Assembly (NCBI RefSeq): GCF_005048205.1
Contig: NZ_SUMF01000002.1
Span: 428,873-492,872 of the forward strand
DNA: 64,000 nt
Direction of reading: 5' to 3'
Source: Chitiniphilus eburneus
Lineage (GTDB): Bacteria; Pseudomonadota; Gammaproteobacteria; Burkholderiales; Chitinibacteraceae
Below the pieces are notes generated by a model, which was given only the letters and a program-made list of their open reading frames with translations, searched no databases and was not told the origin of the DNA. Positions within the stretch are counted from its first letter, which is position 1, and every line of letters begins with the position of its first letter. Positions 8,473 through 17,834 of the stretch are shown in pieces. The position numbers and the translations under genes were made by a program.

Positions 8473-10212
8473 ATGCGTTCGACCGGCTCGCCCCGGTTTG
8501 CCCTGTTTCTCCGGCTGGCCCTGTCGGCCGGCATCGTGGCGCTGGCGGTGCTGCAATACCATTCCTGGCCGTCCTTGCCCTCCACGTTGTATTGGTGGTT
8601 CGCCGTGCTCGCTGCGCCATGGTTGGCGCTGGCCGCCGGCGTGGGCTGCCTGGCGCGGCCCGGCTACTGGCGAAATCGCTGGGCCGCCCTTGCTGGCGTC
8701 GGATTCGTCGTCTTCATCGGCAGTGCCGCGCTGATGCAGATTCACCCCGGAACCTGGCCGGTCGCGCTTGGGCTGGCGGCCTGGATGGGCGGCCTGTGTT
8801 TTGCGGGGGCGGCGCTGTGCGCGACGCTGCCGCTGATGCGGCCCACCGGGCGGAGATGGCGCGAGGCGTTGCTGCTGCTGATTATCTTGGCGGGCGGTTT
8901 CGCTGTTCCGATGCTGGCTCCGGCCTGGGGTCGGCAGTGGTTTCTCCTGCTGTTGCTGGCGCTGGTGATGACGGCGATGACGCTGAATCCGCGCTCACGT
9001 CGGAAAGTGCAGTGGCTGGCGTTGGCGGGCATGGCCGTGTGGCTGGCGCTGGCGGTATTGGTACGGCATGACGCATCCTGGCCCTCGCTGGTGCCGGTCC
9101 TGATGTTGTTGCTGGCGATGGTGATCTGGCTGGGACATCGCGCGGCGCTTCAGCCGGTCGGTTGCAGGGCCGTGATCGTGCCCGGCGTGCTCTGGGCGTT
9201 GCTGGTCGTCGTGTTGAGGTATGGTTTCCCCGTGTGGCCTACCTGGGCGGTGGCGTTGCTGGCCGGGCTGCTGGTGGCCCCGGCAGGGTGGCGGGGTGGG
9301 CTGGCATATCGCGAACAGCGGTGGACCGAGGCGCTTCAGCGGTTGCTGAACGAGATGACCGGGCTGGACGGGGCTGCAACGCACCAGGCGCGGGATGCGA
9401 TCTGGCGGCGGTTGTTGCGCCGTGTCTATCGGCCGCTGAACAGCATGGTCGTGGCTGATGCAGCCGCTCCGACGCTCGATCGGGGCCAACTGGTTTTGCC
9501 CACGCCGTTTTCCGACGCTGGCCTGCGCTTGACCGGTCGCCAGCCTTATCGATTGTCGCATCAACGCCTGGGCGCCACGCTGCTGGCCTGGTCGGGCCAG
9601 ATGGAACGAGGCCGGACCGCCTACGATCGAGGCGTGGCAGCGGAACGCCAGCGCATTGCGCGCGATCTGCACGATGACCTGGGTGCCGCGCTGTTGTCGG
9701 CGCTCGCTCAGGCGGACCAGCCCGCAGCGCGACACGCGGTGCAGGCCGCCATTGCGCAGATGCGTACCGTTGTCGGCGGGCTGGCGGGCGAGGCCTTGTC
9801 GCTGGAGGAGGTGCTGGCGCAGTTGCGCCACGAAACGGCGCAACGGCTGGATCAGGCCGGGATCGAACTCGACTGGCCCTTCGATGAGGACGTCCTGCCA
9901 CATCGGCTGGACTATCGCTATTACAAGAACTACATGTCGGTCTTCCGCGAGCTGGTCAGCAATGCCATCCGCCATGGGCGGCCCCGGCGATTGAGCGTGC
10001 GGCTGGAGCGTGGCATCGCCGGGCGGCTGGTCACGGTGATCCGCGACGATGGCATGGGCATGGCGGCAGAGCGGCTTGGCCGGGGCCATGGCCTGTCCAA
10101 CCTGCGCACCCGGATGGGCGAGATCGACGGCGATCTCTATTTCTCCGGCGAAGGCGGGGGCACCACCGCTATCGTGGTATTCACGCCGCCACCCTCCCCA
10201 CTGGCAGGGTAG
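8473..10212 (+). CDS. NarL/DesK-type membrane sensor histidine kinase
   Basis: The protein has 579 residues. About 280 N-terminal residues are highly hydrophobic and form some eight membrane segments, so the sensor is an integral membrane domain rather than a periplasmic loop. The HisKA_3 dimerisation box follows (RIARDLHDDLGAALLSAL; phospho-acceptor His400). An HATPase domain comes next, with an N box near ELVSNAIRHG and G boxes DDGMGMA and GHGLSNLRTRMGEIDG. This domain order pairs with LuxR/NarL-type response regulators, and one follows 18 bases downstream. The stimulus cannot be inferred. Confidence 0.93.
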   Translation: MRSTGSPRFALFLRLALSAGIVALAVLQYHSWPSLPSTLYWWFAVLAAPWLALAAGVGCLARPGYWRNRWAALAGVGFVVFIGSAALMQIHPGTWPVALGLAAWMGGLCFAGAALCATLPLMRPTGRRWREALLLLIILAGGFAVPMLAPAWGRQWFLLLLLALVMTAMTLNPRSRRKVQWLALAGMAVWLALAVLVRHDASWPSLVPVLMLLLAMVIWLGHRAALQPVGCRAVIVPGVLWALLVVVLRYGFPVWPTWAVALLAGLLVAPAGWRGGLAYREQRWTEALQRLLNEMTGLDGAATHQARDAIWRRLLRRVYRPLNSMVVADAAAPTLDRGQLVLPTPFSDAGLRLTGRQPYRLSHQRLGATLLAWSGQMERGRTAYDRGVAAERQRIARDLHDDLGAALLSALAQADQPAARHAVQAAIAQMRTVVGGLAGEALSLEEVLAQLRHETAQRLDQAGIELDWPFDEDVLPHRLDYRYYKNYMSVFRELVSNAIRHGRPRRLSVRLERGIAGRLVTVIRDDGMGMAAERLGRGHGLSNLRTRMGEIDGDLYFSGEGGGTTAIVVFTPPPSPLAG

Positions 10213-10230
10213 AAATCGAAGGAGCCCACG

Positions 10231-10902
10231 ATGTCCGAATCCCTCCGTGCTGGATATGCCACCCTGGTCGTGGACGATCTGCCCGCCGCGCGCCAGTCGA
10301 TGCGCGGCGCGTTGCTGGCGGTGCATCCCGATTGCAGTGTGGCCGAGGTGCGCGATTGCGCCGAGGCACGGCAATGGCTGGCGCAGGCCGATGCCTGCCA
10401 GGTGGCGGTGATCGATATCGGTCTGCCCGACGATTCGGGGCTGACGCTGATCCCTGCGATCCTCGGGCGTTTTCCGCACGCGCGGGTGCTGATCAGCACC
10501 ATCTACGACGACGACCAGCACTTGTTCTCCGCCATCGCGGCCGGCGCGCAGGGCTATCTGTTGAAGGGCCAGACGGCTGAGGTGCTGGTGCGGCATCTGC
10601 GCGAGATCGAAGACGGCATGCCGCCGCTGTCGCCCACCATTGCCCGCCGCATCCTGCGGCACTTTCGCGAGCAGCCGGCACCGTTGCCCCAACTGGAGGA
10701 TGAGTCGGCCAGCGAACTCACCCCCCGGGAAACCGAGGTGCTGTCGTTCATCGGCCGTGGCCTGCGTGTTGGCGAGGCCGCGCGCCTGATGGGGCTGACC
10801 GACAATACCGTGGCCGGCTATATCAAGGTGCTGTACCGCAAACTGAATATCTGTTCGCGGGCCGAGGCCGCGTTGGAAGCGGCGCGGCGCGGGCTGGTCT
10901 GA
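10231..10902 (+). CDS. NarL/FixJ-family response regulator
   Basis: The protein has 223 residues: a receiver domain (about 8-125) with phospho-acceptor Asp62 in VAVIDIGLPDDSG, conserved Thr/Lys positions further on (LLKGQTAEVL), and a C-terminal LuxR-type helix-turn-helix (about 160-220; LTPRETEVLSFIGRG, DNTVAGYIKVLYRKL). AAGGAG precedes the ATG. It is encoded 18 bases after the cognate histidine kinase and the two are surely one operon. Targets are unknown. Confidence 0.94.
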   Translation: MSESLRAGYATLVVDDLPAARQSMRGALLAVHPDCSVAEVRDCAEARQWLAQADACQVAVIDIGLPDDSGLTLIPAILGRFPHARVLISTIYDDDQHLFSAIAAGAQGYLLKGQTAEVLVRHLREIEDGMPPLSPTIARRILRHFREQPAPLPQLEDESASELTPRETEVLSFIGRGLRVGEAARLMGLTDNTVAGYIKVLYRKLNICSRAEAALEAARRGLV

Positions 10903-11235
10903 GCAGCCTGTCGATCGGCTGATGTCCCCTGGCGCGTACACCGCGCCTTTTCCCCCTGACTGTCATCAATACGTGGGGCATGCCGGCTTGCGACGTGGCC
11001 GCATCCGCCAACTTGACGGCCTATGGGTCGTCGTTCCCCCTCACGACCCCACCATCCATCGCCACGGCACCGGCCAAACCCAATAGCGGCAAGCCCTGGC
11101 GGGCATCCCCCCGAATCGGGGGCCTGGCTTTGGTGATGCCGCTTCCATGTCGCAAAACCTAGATTGGCGGAAAGCAAAAGAGGCCCGGTCGAAGCAGGCC
11201 CAACCCTTACCGACAACCGATTCGAGGTGCGAAAA
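10903..11235 (+). other. Intergenic leader with an extended hairpin
   Basis: The 333 bases before the lipoprotein gene contain an RNA-like fold at 11085-11143: AGCGGCA pairs with TGCCGCT, inner AAGCC pairs with GGCTT, and a central CCCCC-gaatc-GGGGG forms the apex. No U-run follows, so it is not a standard terminator. It may be a leader structure or attenuation element. The lipoprotein ribosome site (GAGGTG) is at the end. Confidence 0.4.
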
Positions 11236-13002
11236 ATGGAACACGTCAACAAGACTACGGGATTCAACTGGGCCCGCTGGGCCACCTTGCTGGGCGCTAC
11301 CGCCGCCAGCATGATGTTCGTCGCCTGCGGTGGCGGCGGTGGTGGGGGCGGCAGCAGTGGCGGGGGTTCGGGCAGTGGCGGTGGTGGCGATACCGGCACC
11401 ATCGCCGGTGTGGCGGCGGTGACCGAGCCGATCGCCAACGGCACGCTGAAGGCCAAATGTGCCAGCGGCTACGAAGGCAGCGGTTCGACTGGCGCCGATG
11501 GCCGCTTCAGCATCGATGTACCGAGCACGGCCTTTCCCTGCGCCTTGCAGGTAAGTGGCGGCACCAGCGCCGGCAATGCCAATGCGCTGACGCTCCATAC
11601 GCTGGCGCCGCAGGCGGGTAGCTTCCGGCTGACCCCGCTGACCGATCTGATGCTGGTCATGGTCCACGGTAAGCAACCCACGACCTGGTTCGATGAACTG
11701 ACCGCTGCCGACCTGACCGCCGCCGTGGCCGGCGCGCCGACCGCCAATACTACCTTGTCGGATGCGCTCCGCCAGGAGGGCGCGCCGGTACCCACCGGTT
11801 TCAATGCCTTCACCGACGACTACGCACCGCTTGCCAGCAATCCGTACTATGCCCTGCTGGCTTCGTTGTTCAGTGGGCTGGAAACCAACGCGGCGGCGTA
11901 CCAGGCGCTGGTGGGGGTCTTCCTCGACGGCAGCGTGCTGCCGGGGGTGCCCACGCCTACGCCGACACCTGGTAGCGCCACGCCCACTCCTGCGCCCGGT
12001 AGCGCTACACCCACCCCGGCACCCGGTGTGCCGACCCCCACGCCCATACCAGGCGTGCCCACACCCACTCCTGCGCCCGGCACACCGACACCCACTCCGG
12101 TGCCCGGCGTGCCGACTCCCACACCCGTACCCGGAACGCCGACCCCCACGCCCACGCCGGGTGTTCCCACCCCGACGCCTGCACCCGGAACTGCCACCGC
12201 CATCGGTCTTGCCAAGTCGTTCGCGACCACGGGCCTCAGCGATGCCGACCAGATTCTCGACGTGTACGTCGGTACTTACCCGGTGGCGATCTATGACACG
12301 CCCGACGGCATGACCGGACAGATCGGCATGGCCGAGCTGACCGTGGCGCGCGAAGGCAGCGATACCTTGCGCATCACCCTGCGCGACGGTAACGGGCAGA
12401 CCCTTGCCACCATCGCCCAGCAGCGCCCCACATTGACGCTGGGCGTGGGCGGGTTGATCCAGTTGTTCGTCAATCTGGGGCAACTGGTAGTCATCAATAA
12501 CACTGCAGCGCCGTTCAGCCAGGCCAGCCTGACCTTTGGCGCCGATGGGCAGATCACGGGCGTGCTGACGATGGCCGGCTCGGGCCAGGTGCTGCGCTTG
12601 CGCAACAACATCGCTTATTACGGCACCGCGGTACCCAACACGCTGAAGAGTCTGATTGGCACCTGGCGCGGCAATTCGCTCAGCGGCTGCTTGTTGCAGA
12701 GCCCCATCGTGAACCTGACGGTAGGCGCCGGTGGCGATACCACGCTGGCGGGCGGTGGCGGCCTGCTATGCCTGCCCACCAGCGTCAGCGCGGTCTGGGA
12801 TGGGCGCGACGATTACATCGTCCCGACTACGGGCGGCAGCTATGAGATTGTCTTCGATGCTTCGCGCACCGGCGGTCTGCAAGCCGCAGGCAGTATCCGT
12901 ATCGGTATTCCCTCGCTGATGCCGGCCGCTGTCCTCCAGGCCAGCAGCAACCTGGCGCTGCTCGGTGGTCAGATCGCGGTGAACAACCCGGCCAAGCAAT
13001 GA
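11236..13002 (+). CDS. Secreted lipoprotein with Gly tract and Pro-Thr linker, function unknown
   Basis: The protein has 588 residues. A short n-region and hydrophobic stretch end in FVAC, a lipobox-like site with Cys31 as the lipidated residue, followed by an uninterrupted Gly/Ser tract. Residues about 50-236 form a first domain (an opening segment like a beta-sandwich carboxypeptidase-regulatory fold, GTIAGVAAVTEPIANGTLKAK). Residues 237-317 are nine 9-residue Pro-Thr units, and about 318-588 are a second beta-rich domain. ATG at 11236 is preferred because it leads directly into the signal peptide. I do not recognise either domain firmly. The linker resembles those of the two chitinases 7-10 kb downstream, suggesting a surface or polysaccharide-related role, but this is inference. 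Confidence 0.8.
   Translation: MEHVNKTTGFNWARWATLLGATAASMMFVACGGGGGGGGSSGGGSGSGGGGDTGTIAGVAAVTEPIANGTLKAKCASGYEGSGSTGADGRFSIDVPSTAFPCALQVSGGTSAGNANALTLHTLAPQAGSFRLTPLTDLMLVMVHGKQPTTWFDELTAADLTAAVAGAPTANTTLSDALRQEGAPVPTGFNAFTDDYAPLASNPYYALLASLFSGLETNAAAYQALVGVFLDGSVLPGVPTPTPTPGSATPTPAPGSATPTPAPGVPTPTPIPGVPTPTPAPGTPTPTPVPGVPTPTPVPGTPTPTPTPGVPTPTPAPGTATAIGLAKSFATTGLSDADQILDVYVGTYPVAIYDTPDGMTGQIGMAELTVAREGSDTLRITLRDGNGQTLATIAQQRPTLTLGVGGLIQLFVNLGQLVVINNTAAPFSQASLTFGADGQITGVLTMAGSGQVLRLRNNIAYYGTAVPNTLKSLIGTWRGNSLSGCLLQSPIVNLTVGAGGDTTLAGGGGLLCLPTSVSAVWDGRDDYIVPTTGGSYEIVFDASRTGGLQAAGSIRIGIPSLMPAAVLQASSNLALLGGQIAVNNPAKQ
11944..12186 (+). repeat. Coding minisatellite, nine 27-bp units
   Basis: Nine consecutive 9-codon units read G-(V/T/SA)-P/T-TPTP-x-P in the lipoprotein gene. 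Third-base differences show the units have diverged, but the period is exact. Such arrays change length by slippage or unequal recombination. They encode a flexible extended linker. Confidence 0.9.
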
Positions 13003-13075
13003 ACCGACGTCACTGGTCGGTGGCCACCCTCGCAGGGTTCGTCGGCAAGACCCGCACCTCCGCCGCACCTTGCTT

Positions 13076-13103
13076 CTGCCCGGGGCTTCCCGGGCAGTTT
13101 TTT
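13076..13103 (+). terminator. Rho-independent terminator of the lipoprotein gene
   Basis: A perfect 9-bp stem CTGCCCGGG / CCCGGGCAG with loop GCTT is followed by six T. It lies 74 bases after the lipoprotein stop. The remaining ~210 bases before the sensor gene at 13314 show no gene. Confidence 0.92.
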
Positions 13104-13313
13104 ATCCCGGGCCGTCGCGACGGATAGTCCGGGATTCACCGCCCCGCCAGTGGAAAAATCCGATTCTCAGGCGAGAAGAGCAATTACCTTGATCAATCGC
13201 CTGCCAACCACTGGATTTCGTTGGCTGGCCCATCAAGGGGGTGGGGATGGGCGGAAGGCTGGCGCGCATAGTGGGGCTACCTGCCGGTAATCCGGTGTAG
13301 TTCAGGGCACATC

Positions 13314-15467
13314 ATGCGCAGCTTTCTCCGCCGCGTTTCCGCGAATCGGCTCACCATTTTCCTGGCCGTGCTTTGTATCGGCCTGCTGTGTACGGCCATG
13401 CTGCATCTCTGGCTCTATCACACCCAGACGCGCATCGTGCAGGAGCGGCTGACCCAGCAGGCTGCGCTGGCGGCGGTCCGCCTGGAATCGCGCATGGAAC
13501 GCCTGAATGAAATGGTCCGAGGTATCCGTGGCGCCTTCCTGGTCGACCCCGATCTCGACGGCAAGGATTTCGTGCGCCTGCTACGGCAGCAGCGCCTGAC
13601 GCCTGAACTCGGCGATTACCTGATGGCGGCCTACATCCGCGAAGTTCCCGTCGACGAGGTCGCTGAGTTTCTGGCGAAGCGACACAATCCCGAACTCGGC
13701 GATGCCGGGCAGGTGACATTGCATGCGCCGGTCGCGCGCGAGAGCTATTACCTGATCGATTACCTCTACCCCGACAACGAGATCACCCGGGCCTACCAGG
13801 GGTTCGACATTGGGCAGGTGGTGGCACGGCGTCAGGCGCTGGAGTCCATCCGTGACCGAAACCAGCCCGTGTTGAGCCCGCCGATCACCTTGCTGGCATT
13901 GAAAATGCAACCCTTGGCGTTCGCGCTGCGTTACCCGGTGTATCACCCGGAGATGCCGCTTGATTCGGTGGGGCAGCGGCGCGAGGCATTCAATGGTTTC
14001 CTGTCGATCACCGTGCCATTGAGCAGTGTGACGCGCTGGGTGGAGCAGGCGCTGCCCGCCAATGTCCATTACTCGCTCTGGCAGACCTGGCAGGACCCCG
14101 CCTGGGGGGCGGCGACAAAGCCGACGCGCATGCTGGAAGGCGGGCAGAAGGCGCTACAGGGCGGATTACATAGCGAAGCGCTGGTCAACCAGCAGGGTGG
14201 CCAGTGGCGGCTGGTGCTCATTGAGACCCCGGCGAGCCGCGCGAACCTGCTCTGGGTCTGGCCCCTGGGGCTTGCCCTGAGCCTGCTGGCGGCACTGGCG
14301 GCAACCGTCGATCGCCCGCGGCAGGCGTCACGCGGGGGGGCGATTCCGGTGTCGCGGGGTGTCGAGCGCATCGTTACGCTGGTGGAGCATCTCCCAGCGA
14401 TGGTGGTGTTGCGCGATGCCGCCAATGTGGTGATCTACGGCAATCGGGCGGCGCAGGCCTGGCTGGGGGGCGATGTGCCGCTGCTGGGGCGCGAAGATGC
14501 GATCTGGAGCAGTGCCGAGCTGGACCCTGGCCCTGGGCAGGAAGCGCTGCATCTGGTCTTGCCCGACCGGCACGGCGAAGAACGCCACCTGGCATTGAAG
14601 ACGCTGCCGCTGTCGGGCTATCCGGGTCATCGCGTGGTGATCGTTCGCGATGTGACTGACGAACAGCAGCGTGAAGTGGAGCTGACGCTGCGTCGCCAGC
14701 GCATGTCCGAACTGCTGGAGATCGTCTGCGACTGGTATTGGGAGCTGGATACCGAACATCGCATCACCTACGTGTCGAGCAGCCAGTTTGCGCGGGCGGG
14801 GATCAATCTGAGCGCGTTGCTGGGCAAGCGAAGCTGGGAAATCGACGATGGCGGGCTGAGCCAGCAGGAATGGGATGCCCACCGGGAGCGGTTGGACCGC
14901 CGCCAGCCTTATCGCGACTTCATCCTGCGCGTGCCCCTGGAGGGCAGGCATTACATCGTCAGCCTGAGTGGCCGGCCACACTACGATTCGGCGGGGCGCT
15001 TCCAGGGCTATCGCGGCGTGGCGCGTGACGTGAGCGAATCCTTTACCTGGCGCGAACGGGTCCAGGTGGAGTCGGTGCGCTGCAAGCGCATGCTGGAGGC
15101 GCTGGGCGAGGGCCTGATCGGCATCGACGCGTCAGGGCGGGTGCAATACATGAATCCGGCCGCAGCGGCGTTGACCGGCTTTTCCAGCGAGGACGCCGCG
15201 GGCATGCCGATCGAGCGGGTGCTGGTGATGGTGGATACGGCGCGCGGCGTGCCGCTTCCCAATCTGTGCGGTCCATTGCTGCTCGGGCAGGCGCAGACGG
15301 TGCGCCCCCGACGTTGCGTGCTGTTGAACCGCTACAGCCTGCGGATCATGGTCGAGGAGTCGGCGGCCGCGATGCGTGACGATGGTGGCAACCTGGCCGG
15401 GGTGGTGATCACCTTCCGCGATGAAGGCGTACCGGAAAAGCTACCGGAGTTCGAGGCCACGGTGTGA
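13314..15467 (+). CDS. CHASE-domain membrane sensor with three PAS-like domains, no output domain
   Basis: The protein has 717 residues. An N-terminal membrane segment (about 13-32) leads to an extracytoplasmic CHASE domain (about 75-250; the SYYLIDYLYPDN block is typical), a second membrane segment (about 302-325), then three PAS/PAC regions (about 345-450, 465-590 and 590-705; VQYMNPAAAALTGFSSEDA lies in the third). In relatives this order ends in GGDEF, EAL or kinase domains, but here the frame stops right after the third PAS. The following bases encode no such domain in any frame. It is either a stand-alone sensory partner or a truncated gene. The frame itself has no internal break. Confidence 0.85.
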   Translation: MRSFLRRVSANRLTIFLAVLCIGLLCTAMLHLWLYHTQTRIVQERLTQQAALAAVRLESRMERLNEMVRGIRGAFLVDPDLDGKDFVRLLRQQRLTPELGDYLMAAYIREVPVDEVAEFLAKRHNPELGDAGQVTLHAPVARESYYLIDYLYPDNEITRAYQGFDIGQVVARRQALESIRDRNQPVLSPPITLLALKMQPLAFALRYPVYHPEMPLDSVGQRREAFNGFLSITVPLSSVTRWVEQALPANVHYSLWQTWQDPAWGAATKPTRMLEGGQKALQGGLHSEALVNQQGGQWRLVLIETPASRANLLWVWPLGLALSLLAALAATVDRPRQASRGGAIPVSRGVERIVTLVEHLPAMVVLRDAANVVIYGNRAAQAWLGGDVPLLGREDAIWSSAELDPGPGQEALHLVLPDRHGEERHLALKTLPLSGYPGHRVVIVRDVTDEQQREVELTLRRQRMSELLEIVCDWYWELDTEHRITYVSSSQFARAGINLSALLGKRSWEIDDGGLSQQEWDAHRERLDRRQPYRDFILRVPLEGRHYIVSLSGRPHYDSAGRFQGYRGVARDVSESFTWRERVQVESVRCKRMLEALGEGLIGIDASGRVQYMNPAAAALTGFSSEDAAGMPIERVLVMVDTARGVPLPNLCGPLLLGQAQTVRPRRCVLLNRYSLRIMVEESAAAMRDDGGNLAGVVITFRDEGVPEKLPEFEATV

Positions 15468-15504
15468 CGCGGCGGACGTGGCGGGGGCTGCCGGAAAGGG
15501 AATG

Positions 15505-15532
15505 ATCCGCCGCGTGCTGGCACGCGGCGGAT
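15505..15532. terminator. Perfect 13-bp hairpin between converging genes
   Basis: ATCCGCCGCGTGC and its exact complement are separated by two bases, midway between the stops of the PAS sensor and cysK. The U-run is poor on either strand (TCATTCCCTTT on the cysK strand). A bidirectional terminator is plausible. Confidence 0.6.
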
Positions 15533-15581
15533 GGACTTCAGCGGTTGTCGCTGGGCAGCGTGACCGTGCTGCGGTGCATGC

Positions 15582-16514
15582 TCAGTCCAGCAATCCTTCG
15601 AACAGCTTGGTCGAGAGGTAGCGCTCACCGAACGACGGAATCACCACGGCGATCAGCTTGCCGGCGTTCTCCGGCCGACGTGCCACCTGCACCGCAGCCC
15701 ATGTGGCCGCCCCGGCGGATATCCCGCACAGGATGCCTTCGCGGGTTGCCATGGCACGCGCCGTGGCGAACGCATCGTCATTGGATACCCGGATCACTTC
15801 GTCGTAGGAGGAGGTATTGAGAACCGCCGGGACGAAGCCCGCGCCGATGCCCTGGATCGGGTGCGGGCCCTTGGCGCCCCCGGACAGCACCGGGCTGGCA
15901 TCCGGCTCGATGGCGATGGCCTGGAACGATGGTTTGCGCGCCTTGATCACCTCGGCCACGCCGGTGATGGTGCCGCCGGTGCCCACCCCGGCGATCAGGA
16001 TGTCGATCTGGCCGTCGGTATCGTTCCACAGCTCCTCGGCCGTGGTGCGGCGGTGGATCTCGGGGTTGGCCGGGTTTTCGAACTGCTGTGGCATGAAATA
16101 GTTGGCGTGCTCGTCGCACAGTGCCTTGGCGCGGCCGATGGCGCCGCCCATGCCTTCGGGGCCGGGGGTCAGTACCAGCTCTGCGCCGTAGCCGCGCAGC
16201 AGCGCACGACGTTCGCGCGACATGGTTTCCGGCATTGTCAGCACCAGTTTGTAGCCGCGTGCCGCGCAAACCATCGCCAGGCCGATACCGGTATTGCCGG
16301 AGGTGGGTTCGACGATCACGGTATCCGGGCCGATCAGGCCGGCCGCTTCGGCGGCATCGATCATGCTGACCGCGATACGGTCTTTGACCGAATGCGATGG
16401 GTTCATGTATTCCAGCTTGGCCACCACGGTGGCGCCGCACCCCTCGGTCACACGATTGAGTTTGACGAGCGGGGTGTTGCCGATCAGTTGGGTGACATCG
16501 TTGGCGATACGCAT
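15582..16514 (-). CDS. cysK: Cysteine synthase A (O-acetylserine sulfhydrylase)
   Basis: A 310-residue PLP enzyme that joins O-acetylserine and sulfide to make cysteine. Key parts are visible: NPSHSVKDR holds the PLP lysine, PTSGNTG binds the substrate carboxylate, GTGGTITG binds the cofactor phosphate, and the [11 protein letters not shown] segment lies near the pyridine ring. AGGAG lies 7 bases before the ATG. It is monocistronic. A serine acetyltransferase (cysE-like) lies 40 kb away inside a biosynthetic cluster, not next to this gene. Confidence 0.96.
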   Translation of the reverse strand: MRIANDVTQLIGNTPLVKLNRVTEGCGATVVAKLEYMNPSHSVKDRIAVSMIDAAEAAGLIGPDTVIVEPTSGNTGIGLAMVCAARGYKLVLTMPETMSRERRALLRGYGAELVLTPGPEGMGGAIGRAKALCDEHANYFMPQQFENPANPEIHRRTTAEELWNDTDGQIDILIAGVGTGGTITGVAEVIKARKPSFQAIAIEPDASPVLSGGAKGPHPIQGIGAGFVPAVLNTSSYDEVIRVSNDDAFATARAMATREGILCGISAGAATWAAVQVARRPENAGKLIAVVIPSFGERYLSTKLFEGLLD

Positions 16515-16723
16515 GGCGGACTCCTGGAGGATGGGTGCGGCCGCAGGCCGGACGCACTGGATTCGGGGGCGGCCGGTTGCCGAGGCCGGATGGGCCGCGT
16601 GGCGCGGCGCTTCGCGATTCTGGCCGATTTCCCGGGTGCTGGCATGTTTGTGCAGCGCGTGGGATGAAATGGCGATAGCCGAATGTTTGCAGTGTACGCC
16701 CCGACGGCTGTCACTGGCAGCGC

Positions 16724-17611
16724 TCAGCCCAGCGCGGTATCGAGCACCATCATGATGACGAACCCCACCATCAGCCCGCCCGTGGCGTATACCTCATGCC
16801 CCTTGCGATGCGATTCGGGAATGATCTCGTGACTGATGACGAACAGCATTGCGCCAGCGGCAAAACCCAACCCCCACGGCAGCAGGGCGGCGGAATGGCT
16901 GACCACCGCCGCGCCGAAAACGGCGCCGACCGGTTCCACCAGGCCCGATGCCATGCCCAGGCCCACTGACAGCGCACGCGAGTAACCCACCGCCAGCAGG
17001 GCGGCGGCCACGACCAGGCCTTCGGGCACATCCTGGATCGCAATGCCTGTGGCCAGCGCGCCGGCACTGGTGGGATCGGTGCCGGCGAACGCCACGCCGA
17101 TTGCCAGCCCTTCCGGCAGGTTGTGCAGCGCGATGGCGAACACGAACAGCCAGGCGCGGCGTAGCGCCAGTGCCTGCGGGCCTTCCACGCCCTTGATGAA
17201 ATGCTCGTGCGGCAACAGGCGATCGAGCAGGAGCAGTAACGCACCGCCCAGCAGGATGCTGGCGCCTACGATGGACCCCGCCTGCCACGGCCCCGCGCCC
17301 AGGGATTCGGCGGCGGCGATGCCCGGAACCACCAGCGAAAAGGCGCTGGCCGCGAGCATGACACCGGCGCCGAATCCGAACAGCGTGTCCTGGGTGCGCT
17401 CGGAAAGGCGCTGCGACAACAGCACCGGCAAGGTGCCCAATGCCGTGGCCGCCGCAGCCACCAACCCCCCGACCAGCGCGCCACTCATGGCCGGACCGCC
17501 GACGCCGATGCGTTGCCATAGCATCTGGATCGCCACGATGCCGGCTGCCAGCACGATGGCGAAGCCGAGCATCTTCCGTAGCAGATAGGACCGGGAAAGC
17601 AGGCTGCTCAT
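16724..17611 (-). CDS. ZIP-family divalent metal transporter
   Basis: The protein has 295 residues with eight predicted membrane segments. The metal-site motifs of the ZIP family are present in the fourth and fifth helices: [13 protein letters not shown] and [16 protein letters not shown] (the second normally reads HxxPEG; here Gln replaces His). HSAALLPWG and [12 protein letters not shown] lie in later helices. It is homologous to ZupT/GufA importers of Zn, Fe or Mn. ATG at 17611 has GAGAGG upstream. A perfect Fur-type palindrome lies 52 bases before the start, suggesting iron-regulated uptake. The His-to-Gln change may shift metal preference; this is inference. Confidence 0.9.
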   Translation of the reverse strand: MSSLLSRSYLLRKMLGFAIVLAAGIVAIQMLWQRIGVGGPAMSGALVGGLVAAAATALGTLPVLLSQRLSERTQDTLFGFGAGVMLAASAFSLVVPGIAAAESLGAGPWQAGSIVGASILLGGALLLLLDRLLPHEHFIKGVEGPQALALRRAWLFVFAIALHNLPEGLAIGVAFAGTDPTSAGALATGIAIQDVPEGLVVAAALLAVGYSRALSVGLGMASGLVEPVGAVFGAAVVSHSAALLPWGLGFAAGAMLFVISHEIIPESHRKGHEVYATGGLMVGFVIMMVLDTALG

Positions 17612-17662
17612 GATTGCCTCTCGTTGAACCAACACCGTAAGCGCATCGTCACAATCCATTCT

Positions 17663-17681
17663 AATAAGAATTATTCTTATT
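17663..17681. promoter_or_regulatory. Fur-type operator
   Basis: The 19-bp palindrome AATAAGAAT-T-ATTCTTATT is exact (9-1-9) and closely follows the AATGAGAATnATTCTCATT form of Fur boxes. It lies 52 bases upstream of the ZIP transporter start and 154 bases from cca on the other strand, so the transporter is the likely target. Zur or MntR boxes have other sequences. Confidence 0.75.
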
Positions 17682-17834
17682 TGAAAGGCTGGCAGGCCGA
17701 AATGCTCGGGGCCTTTTCTGCCCCGCACGCGTTGGTCGTACCACCTGAACTGACACTTGCCGGCAGGGGCCGGTCGTGAAAACCCTCCGAACAGGCTTAA
17801 GATCAGACCCGAACGGTCTGGAGCGGATGGCGAG

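Noticed and set aside
10981..11110. Possible c-di-GMP riboswitch before the lipoprotein gene
   Set aside because: The conserved GEMM segments (such as the CACGCACAGGGCAAACC core) are absent; only a generic hairpin is present.
11944..12186. Regular repeats considered as a CRISPR array
   Set aside because: The 24- and 27-bp periods are contiguous, in frame, and encode Pro-Thr units; there are no unique spacers. The same holds for 19892-20053 and 22536-22745.
13104..13313. TTGAT...ATC near 13190 considered as an FNR/Anr box
   Set aside because: The spacing is two bases instead of four, so it does not fit the consensus.
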